Shown here in pieces: positions 30,126 through 34,219 of a stretch of DNA of 34,219 bases; positions within the stretch are counted from its first letter, which is position 1, and the number at the start of each line of letters is the position of its first letter. Origin of the DNA: a virus; IMG/VR virus record IMGVR_UViG_3300044731_000587, positions 1-34,219 of that record. One strand, 5' to 3'. The notes below the pieces were generated by a model. The model ran no database searches and had not been told where the DNA came from. It saw nothing but the letters and a program-made list of their open reading frames with translations. The position numbers and the translations under genes were made by a program.

Positions 30126-30734
30126 TTAATGATTTAATATTAACCAGGAAATTGCTTCTGAATTGTTTTTAAATGCCTTATCGACTTTTAATTTATTGAG
30201 TTTAAATAATACTTCGTCGTAATCTTTTTTCTCGATAAATATCTCGAATTTCTTCATGTCTGAATTTAGATAATCCATTGCAAACTCGTCGGTATTTTTA
30301 TAACGATCCGTGTTGCTCATGTTATCGGTTATTTCTTCCGGATCTTCGGCACCGGGGTTATCTGGGATTCTCCAAACGTCCATTCCCCAGGAAGCTAAAT
30401 CGTTCGTTTCCCATTCGTTTGCCAGGTTGTCCCAGTCCCATTCACCGAACCCAACATTATCTTTAATTATAAATTCTTTTTGCTGGGCTTCTGTTAGATC
30501 GCTGGCAACTATAACCGGCACTTCCTTCAATTTTGCTTCTAAGCACGCTTTTAAGCGCATATTGCCGCCTAAAACGATGTTATGTTCGTTTATAACAATC
30601 GGTCGAATCCTGAGCATTTCGGGAAACTCTTTAATCGAGTTAACCAGCTTTAAAAATTTGTCGTCTTTAATGATCCGGGGGTTGTTCGGGTTCGGCTTAA
30701 TATCCGAAATCTTTAGGAGTGTAATTTCTATCAT
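30126..30734 (-). CDS. ParB/sulfiredoxin-fold protein, 202 residues
   Basis: Residues 1-95 form a ParB-like N-domain: LKISDIKPNPNNPR, IVINEHNIVLGGNMRLKACL and IVASDLTEAQQKEFIIKDN. The C-terminal part (100-202) lacks the usual ParB helix-turn-helix and is acidic. Phage proteins of this type are often found with DNA-modifying enzymes and terminases. It starts four bases after a TAACTTTG box and is followed one base later by the dioxygenase gene. It could bring the modifying enzymes to DNA, or be a nuclease; both are inferred. Confidence 0.8.
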   Translation of the reverse strand: MIEITLLKISDIKPNPNNPRIIKDDKFLKLVNSIKEFPEMLRIRPIVINEHNIVLGGNMRLKACLEAKLKEVPVIVASDLTEAQQKEFIIKDNVGFGEWDWDNLANEWETNDLASWGMDVWRIPDNPGAEDPEEITDNMSNTDRYKNTDEFAMDYLNSDMKKFEIFIEKKDYDEVLFKLNKLKVDKAFKNNSEAISWLILNH

Positions 30735-30738
30735 TCGA

Positions 30739-30746
30739 CAAAGTTA
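30739..30746 (-). promoter_or_regulatory. -7-like box TAACTTTG before the ParB-like gene
   Basis: TAACTTTG fits TAnnTTTG and is followed by TCGA and then ATG, the same four-base distance as the box at 17982-17989. No clear -33 TTG is visible, since a terminator stem occupies that region. It is a weak candidate for a leaderless start. Confidence 0.35.
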
Positions 30747-30749
30747 AAT

Positions 30750-30777
30750 AAAAAAAGCCGGACGTATAACGGCCGGC
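30750..30777 (-). terminator. Strong rho-independent terminator
   Basis: On the minus strand GCCGG, C, CGT, a TAT loop, ACG, T and CCGGC form a stem with one mismatch, followed by seven Ts. It lies between the 110-residue gene and the ParB-like gene. It terminates the replication unit, or a small RNA starting near 30822. Confidence 0.88.
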
Positions 30778-30822
30778 CTAAATCAAACAGCGTAACCCCT
30801 TACGCAAATTCAAAACCTCGAG
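30750..30822 (-). ncRNA. Candidate small RNA with a GGGG-loop hairpin
   Basis: A 97-base gap between genes holds, in transcription order, a TATATTTG box (30823-30830), the perfect hairpin GCGTAA-GGGG-TTACGC (30790-30805) and the strong terminator. The hairpin loop and inner stem read TAAGGGGTTA, exactly complementary to TAACCCCTTA in the leaders of the genes starting at 3844 and 4043, and to eight or nine of ten bases in several others. No -33 TTG is obvious and expression is unproven, so this is a hypothesis; the hairpin could also be part of a longer mRNA 3' end. Confidence 0.35.
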
Positions 30823-30831
30823 CAAATATAA

Positions 30832-31164
30832 TTAATTTTGGATTGCCGCGCGTAATAAATAATTTTCATCTGGGAATATTTCGACGTCAACAATACAGTA
30901 TTCAAAATTAATTAATTCGCCTTCTGGCATGTCGTTACAGAAATAATACCTAATAGCTAGTCGAATTCGCTCCCTAATTAAATTAAATTCGAATTCACTG
31001 GAATTAATATAATCTATATTTAACTCATTGAATACGAGCGCCTTAACGCCTATGTCGATGGTTTCTTCATCAAATAAATCAATTAAATTATATTTCATTT
31101 TAGATAGCTGTTCAATTAATTCCACTTTAGTAAAAGTTAATTTATGCCGGCTGTAACTTTCCAT
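30832..31164 (-). CDS. Hypothetical protein, 110 residues
   Basis: Not recognised. Mixed helix and strand with FDEETIDIGVKALVFNELNI in the middle and NFEYCIVDVEIFPDENYLL at the end. It follows the 82-residue membrane protein gene by three bases and is the last gene before the terminator at 30750-30777. No signal peptide or membrane segment is visible. Confidence 0.65.
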   Translation of the reverse strand: MESYSRHKLTFTKVELIEQLSKMKYNLIDLFDEETIDIGVKALVFNELNIDYINSSEFEFNLIRERIRLAIRYYFCNDMPEGELINFEYCIVDVEIFPDENYLLRAAIQN

Positions 31165-31167
31165 ATT

Positions 31168-31416
31168 TTAATTTATTAAAATGCTAACAACTAATGATCC
31201 TGAAGCGTAACCAACTCCCATAAATAAAGCTAGTTTTAAACGCTGTGAATCGCTTTTAGCTTCTATTTGATACTTGATAAAAGGAAGGCCCAAAAAAGGT
31301 CCTATGAACGCCCAAAATACCATCGGCCCGGCATCCTTATTTGCTACGGAACCAATGTAAAATGTTGCTGCTATTTCAATTATTAAACTGGAAAAAAACA
31401 GTATTAAATATTTCAT
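31168..31416 (-). CDS. Small integral membrane protein, 82 residues
   Basis: Three hydrophobic helices are predicted: about 2-21 (YLILFFSSLIIEIAATFYIG), 30-47 (PMVFWAFIGPFLGLPFI) and 62-81 (LALFMGVGYASGSLVVSILI). The charged loop KYQIEAKSDSQRLK joins the last two. Similar small proteins occur in phages and plasmids, with unknown role. Candidates are superinfection exclusion or a second holin; neither is shown by the sequence. It lies 13 bases after the 153-residue gene. Confidence 0.65.
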   Translation of the reverse strand: MKYLILFFSSLIIEIAATFYIGSVANKDAGPMVFWAFIGPFLGLPFIKYQIEAKSDSQRLKLALFMGVGYASGSLVVSILIN

Positions 31417-31429
31417 ATTTCACGAAATT

Positions 31430-31891
31430 TTACTTTCCCAACTTTCCCAATTTTCCCAATTCCGGTATTTCCGGTATTTCCGGGTTTCGCTGCATACCTA
31501 AGTTATCAATCGTTTCCGGGGTATCGTTCCAGCTGCAAATTAACTTTTCATTTGCGGTTCTGAAATCTGAATACAGGAAGTTAATTGGGTTATGGTTTCC
31601 GTACTTAGATATAACGGCTTCGTCCCGTCTTATTTCGCAACGGCTGGTTAAAAAATCAATCATGGAATCATGATCCATAAATTCGAACCCGTTTGCCTTT
31701 AATGCTTCCCGGATCCCGTTTTCTACGAACCGGTTATATTGTTCCTGTGTTGAGTTCAATATTTCGATCGCATCTGAATTATCCTTTAATTTTGTTTTTA
31801 GGAGATCGTTCCCGTAAATTTCAGCTGTAAATTTTAATGCAGCTTTTATTTGTTCCTGTTTATTAAAATTAGGTTTTGCTTTTTTTTTCAT
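31430..31891 (-). CDS. Hypothetical protein with repeat-encoded C-terminus, 153 residues
   Basis: Helical and basic N-terminus (MKKKAKPNFNKQEQIKAALK), then DHDSMIDFLTSRCEIRR and SDFRTANEKLICSWND. The C-terminal PEIPEIPELGKLGKLGK is encoded by nine-base tandem repeats. No family recognised. It is the first gene after the DnaB-type helicase and is preceded by the GTAC-rich inverted repeat at 31895-31932, so it may be controlled separately. Confidence 0.7.
   Translation of the reverse strand: MKKKAKPNFNKQEQIKAALKFTAEIYGNDLLKTKLKDNSDAIEILNSTQEQYNRFVENGIREALKANGFEFMDHDSMIDFLTSRCEIRRDEAVISKYGNHNPINFLYSDFRTANEKLICSWNDTPETIDNLGMQRNPEIPEIPELGKLGKLGK
31436..31485. repeat. Nine-base tandem repeats at the end of the 153-residue gene
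   Basis: On the plus strand ACTTTCCCA-type units are followed by TTTCCGGTA-type units, each three codons long, giving LGK and IPE repeats. Such runs change length easily, so this C-terminus may vary between strains. The repeat ends at or near the stop codon. Confidence 0.7.
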
Positions 31892-31894
31892 GGT

Positions 31895-31932
31895 CTTGTA
31901 CGTTTTTTTGTACGTTCATAAAACCGTACAAA
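31895..31932. promoter_or_regulatory. GTAC-containing inverted repeat, possible operator
   Basis: On the plus strand TTTGTACG (31907-31914) and CGTACAAA (31925-31932) form a perfect eight-base inverted repeat around ten bases. A third half-site CTTGTACG lies at 31895-31902, next to the start of the 153-residue gene. The layout suits a dimeric regulator. A CCTTTG motif on the minus strand in the upstream arm only partly resembles a -7 box. Confidence 0.5.
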
Positions 31933-31938
31933 GGTTGA

Positions 31939-33336
31939 TTAAAAAGGTTTTTCCCGGTCCACTTCATAGAAGTTTACATTCGGCTGCAAATTACTTTTTA
32001 TTTCTGGAAATATATTCGGGGAATCATTCATCCCGTAAAAACTGCTCATGGTGCTGTTATGCCTGAACCCTACGGAACCGGTTGCGCCTTGCCTATGTTT
32101 CTCGAATAATAAAAATATTTCGTTAGTGTACGGTTGCCCGGTTTCCTCGTTTTTTAATTCGTAATACTCAGGTCGCCAAATGAACGCAACCGTGTCGGCA
32201 TCCTGTTCGATGGATCCGGATTCACGTAAATTCGATAACATCGGTTTTTTATCCTGGGTTTGCTCGCATTGCCTGTTTAACTGGGCCAAAACTATGAAGG
32301 GAATGTTTAGTTCTTTCTGAGCTGCTTTTAATGTGCGGGAAATCTGGGAAACTTCTGCCTCCCGGTTGCCCCCTTTAAAGCCCTCTAGCGTCATCAACTG
32401 CAAATAATCGATCACTACCCAAGCGCAGGCATTATTTCGCGCCTGGCGCTTTATTACGCGTATTGCTTCGTTTACCCCGCAACCGGCCTTATCATAAATT
32501 TTAAATGGTTTCGATTCGACGGCGCCAATAGTTTTCTCAAAATGTATTAATTCATCCTGGTTTAGTGTTCCATCCCTTAGGGCCGAAGATCGAATCCCCT
32601 CGTTAGCGTTCTGTAAAATTAATCTTTGGGTTAACTGGGATTGACTCATTTCCAGATTAAAATAAATCCCAGGTTTACCGGTTTGCATCCCGAAAAAAAG
32701 TGCTAACGCCGTTTTTCCCATCGAAGGACGGGCACCCAGGATTATAAATTCATTCTGCCAACCGCCGGTAAATTTATTAATCGCCTCAATCCCGGAGTTC
32801 AACCCGCTGGTTAATCCAGATTTTGCCAGTTCGGCCCGCCTGTAATACGCGTCCCTTTCGTTACCGGTTAACTCAGGCATTTCAACCGTGTTTTGAAGCT
32901 GGGTTCCTTCCTCGGTTAGTTTGGTTAGGCGTCGAATCATTTCTTCGGCAATATCCCTTCCGGGTTTCAATTCGTGCAAACCAATTCCAACCTCGTAATA
33001 TATTTTACTAATAGAACGCGTTATAAAGGCGTTTTGCAGCGTTTCAACGATCTCAGGTAAGTTTTCATTATACGTAACATTATTTGACGTCTGGACGGCT
33101 GCCAGGTAATCCGGCATCGAAAACGATTCAGAACTTTTCCAGGCGGCCAAAAGCGTAATTGGATCCGGGCGTTTTCCTTGATCGTTTATTTTTTTTAAAA
33201 AATGGAAGGTTTTCCGGCAAAGATCGTTTTCAAAATGTTGCGGGCCTAATTGCGGGATTATATCCCGGTGCACGTCGCCCGGTGAAAGTAGTATTCCAAT
33301 TAATATTTTTTCGATCTGTTCGTTGGGGTTATTCAT
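31939..33336 (-). CDS. dnaB: Replicative DNA helicase (DnaB family), 465 residues
   Basis: The N-terminal DnaB domain (residues 1-145) begins NNPNEQIEKILIGILLSPGD. The RecA-like ATPase part has Walker A GARPSMGKTAL (201-211), Walker B WVVIDYLQLM (about 305-315) and the conserved PFIVLAQLNRQCE to SGSIEQDADTVAFIWR segment. It unwinds DNA at the phage replication fork and recruits host primase. The gene overlaps the DUF6291-like gene by eight bases, as expected of a helicase with its loader or initiator. No phage DNA polymerase was seen, so the host enzyme is presumably used. Confidence 0.95.
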   Translation of the reverse strand: MNNPNEQIEKILIGILLSPGDVHRDIIPQLGPQHFENDLCRKTFHFLKKINDQGKRPDPITLLAAWKSSESFSMPDYLAAVQTSNNVTYNENLPEIVETLQNAFITRSISKIYYEVGIGLHELKPGRDIAEEMIRRLTKLTEEGTQLQNTVEMPELTGNERDAYYRRAELAKSGLTSGLNSGIEAINKFTGGWQNEFIILGARPSMGKTALALFFGMQTGKPGIYFNLEMSQSQLTQRLILQNANEGIRSSALRDGTLNQDELIHFEKTIGAVESKPFKIYDKAGCGVNEAIRVIKRQARNNACAWVVIDYLQLMTLEGFKGGNREAEVSQISRTLKAAQKELNIPFIVLAQLNRQCEQTQDKKPMLSNLRESGSIEQDADTVAFIWRPEYYELKNEETGQPYTNEIFLLFEKHRQGATGSVGFRHNSTMSSFYGMNDSPNIFPEIKSNLQPNVNFYEVDREKPF

Positions 33337-33967
33337 AGTGTAATTTTAGTTTTGAAGCTGGTTTAATTTCGTACTTGCCGGCGTTTTTAAGATCGTGTTT
33401 CCACTCATACAGCTTATTTTTTATGCCAAAGCTGGAAAACTGGTTTACCCGGATCCCGCCGTTCTCATTCGGGGTTGTGTAATGGTTTATAAAATCTTTA
33501 AAAAGGATTTCCGGGTAACCGTGCCCGGGGTTCTCAGTTCTAAATTTATCAACCTCGGTTATGAATTCTGGTTCGGTGCATTTTTTGAACCATTTTCCGG
33601 TAACCAGGTGCTTAATTTTATCATTACCATTTACATTAACATTATCATTTACATTATCATTATCATTATCATTAAGCATTGCGAATTTAGCGGTCGCATG
33701 CGGTCGCATATTTTCGCTAAGCGGTTTATCCCAGCGCTTTTTTGCGTTATCTGAGTTTTTACGGGCCTTATCTGAGTATTTTTTATTATTCTCGATAACT
33801 TTACTAAATACGAAATCGGTAACCGCCTGCAAATGTTTATTGCTGAATACCGGTATTACGTCCCCGTCAAAATTAAAAAGCGTATCGTAAAAAATCAGGC
33901 GTTCGCGGTCCTCTAAAGACTGGATTAAAACGTTCCATTCCAGGTAAATTATAAATGATTCTTTCAT
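33329..33967 (-). CDS. DUF6291-like replication-associated protein, 212 residues
   Basis: The N-terminal 80 residues (MKESFIIYLEWNVLIQSLED to FSKVIENNKKYSDKARKN) fit DUF6291-like proteins that precede phage replication genes. A low-complexity linker of N, D, V and G residues at about 98-115 leads to a C-terminal domain (WFKKCTEPEFITEVDKFRT and NQFSSFGIKNKLYEW), of the sort seen in replication initiators or helicase loaders. The coupled DnaB gene supports that role. The ATGA overlap with the Gp88-like gene is at 33964-33967. Confidence 0.72.
   Translation of the reverse strand: MKESFIIYLEWNVLIQSLEDRERLIFYDTLFNFDGDVIPVFSNKHLQAVTDFVFSKVIENNKKYSDKARKNSDNAKKRWDKPLSENMRPHATAKFAMLNDNDNDNVNDNVNVNGNDKIKHLVTGKWFKKCTEPEFITEVDKFRTENPGHGYPEILFKDFINHYTTPNENGGIRVNQFSSFGIKNKLYEWKHDLKNAGKYEIKPASKLKLHYE
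33620..33676. repeat. Six-base CATTAT-type repeats in the DUF6291-like gene
   Basis: A stretch of CATTAT and CATTTA units encodes the N/D/V linker. The units are two codons long, so additions or losses keep the frame. Short repeats like this are prone to change by slippage and may tune the linker length. Confidence 0.75.
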
Positions 33968-34219
33968 ATTACAACCGGTGCTTTTTTCTTGTGCTTAAAA
34001 TTATCTAACAGCGCGAAATTTACGCCTGGCACCCGGGCCCAATCGTCGTTATTATCAATCGGTCGGTCCTCGGGCACCTGGTCCGGATCCGAATAAACCC
34101 TAACATTTTTCAAGTTATGCCAGTCAATTAATTCATCCTGCTTGCCGCCGTAACTAGCGGTTAAAACCAGGTTTTCGGGAATGTTGTCTATTCGATTTAC
34201 CCAATAACTAATTGACTTC
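33964..34219 (-). CDS. Gp88-like phage protein, C-terminal part (gene crosses the map junction)
   Basis: This is the 3' end of the gene whose start is at 498. From 34092 the frame reads SDPDQVPEDRPIDNNDDWAR and ends FKHKKKAPVVI with TGA at 33964-33966; bases 34093-34219 repeat bases 1-127 and keep the same frame. The C-terminus is basic. It overlaps the replication gene by four bases. Joined, the protein is 208 residues. Confidence 0.75.
   Translation of the reverse strand, partial: KSISYWVNRIDNIPENLVLTASYGGKQDELIDWHNLKNVRVYSDPDQVPEDRPIDNNDDWARVPGVNFALLDNFKHKKKAPVVI
34093..34219. repeat. Right copy of the 127-bp terminal direct repeat
   Basis: This is the exact copy of bases 1-127. A reading frame runs through it from either side without a stop, supporting circular closure. 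Phages with real short direct terminal repeats exist, so packaging ends cannot be decided from this sequence alone. Confidence 0.95.

Noticed and set aside
33561-33890. Plus-strand 109-residue frame with repeated TLSF/SLSL units
   Set aside because: It is the antisense reading of the six-base repeats in the DUF6291-like gene.
1-34219. tRNA genes, CRISPR arrays, insertion sequences or an integrase
   Set aside because: No cloverleaf, regularly spaced repeats, transposase or recombinase motifs were seen on either strand by eye.

Overview
The window is one complete, tailed (siphovirus-like) bacteriophage genome from a member of the Bacteroidota, most likely Flavobacteriia. The first 127 bases are repeated exactly as the last 127, which is how a circular or terminally redundant map looks when an assembler leaves one k-mer of overlap. 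The unit genome is therefore about 34,092 bp, and the cut falls inside one gene (a Gp88-like protein). The host assignment rests on an AT-rich sequence, absence of Shine-Dalgarno sites, A-rich leaders, TAnnTTTG-type -7 promoter boxes, a signal peptide ending in NAQ, families typical of Bacteroidota phages (DUF3127-like, DUF6712-like) and a C-terminal motif resembling a type IX secretion sorting domain. Every gene that can be supported lies on the minus strand, so the transcriptional order runs from high to low coordinates. No integrase, tRNA or CRISPR array was seen, so a lytic life style is more likely than a temperate one.

In transcription order: (1) 33.97-30.8 kb, replication: a DUF6291-like protein, replicative DnaB helicase and small genes. 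(2) 30.8-28.5 kb, a coupled cassette of a ParB-like protein, a TET/JBP-like 2OG-Fe(II) dioxygenase and an FkbM-type methyltransferase, read here as a candidate DNA base-modification system. A possible small RNA ending in a strong terminator sits just before it. (3) 28.5-27 kb, small and large terminase. (4) 27-18 kb, tail: chaperone-like protein, tail terminator/completion-like proteins, two large distal-tail proteins and the tape measure. (5) 18-12.7 kb, head: ClpP-type protease with a scaffold-like tail, major capsid, a tube-like protein, portal and connector. The tail block precedes the head block, the reverse of the usual lambda/HK97 order. (6) 12.7-7.2 kb, fibre and lysis region: fibre, GH24 endolysin, secreted protein, holin candidate, membrane proteins and an unusual PAS-HisKA protein without an ATPase domain. 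(7) 7.2-2.6 kb, about 17 small early-type genes including an XRE repressor, an OB-fold DUF3127 protein and a duplicated 71/72-residue gene. (8) 2.6-0.5 kb, recombination: RecT annealase, YqaJ-type exonuclease and a second PD-(D/E)XK nuclease. The Gp88-like gene closes the circle.

The small-gene region carries most of the regulatory structure. The two paralogous genes share a 34-nt promoter block with a palindrome over the -7 box. A box reading AACCCCT precedes ten starts at two preferred distances. GGCGG/CCGCC hairpins follow three of the genes. The loop of a hairpin in the intergenic region at 30.8 kb is perfectly complementary to the AACCCCT boxes, suggesting an untested RNA-based or common-factor control of the early small genes.
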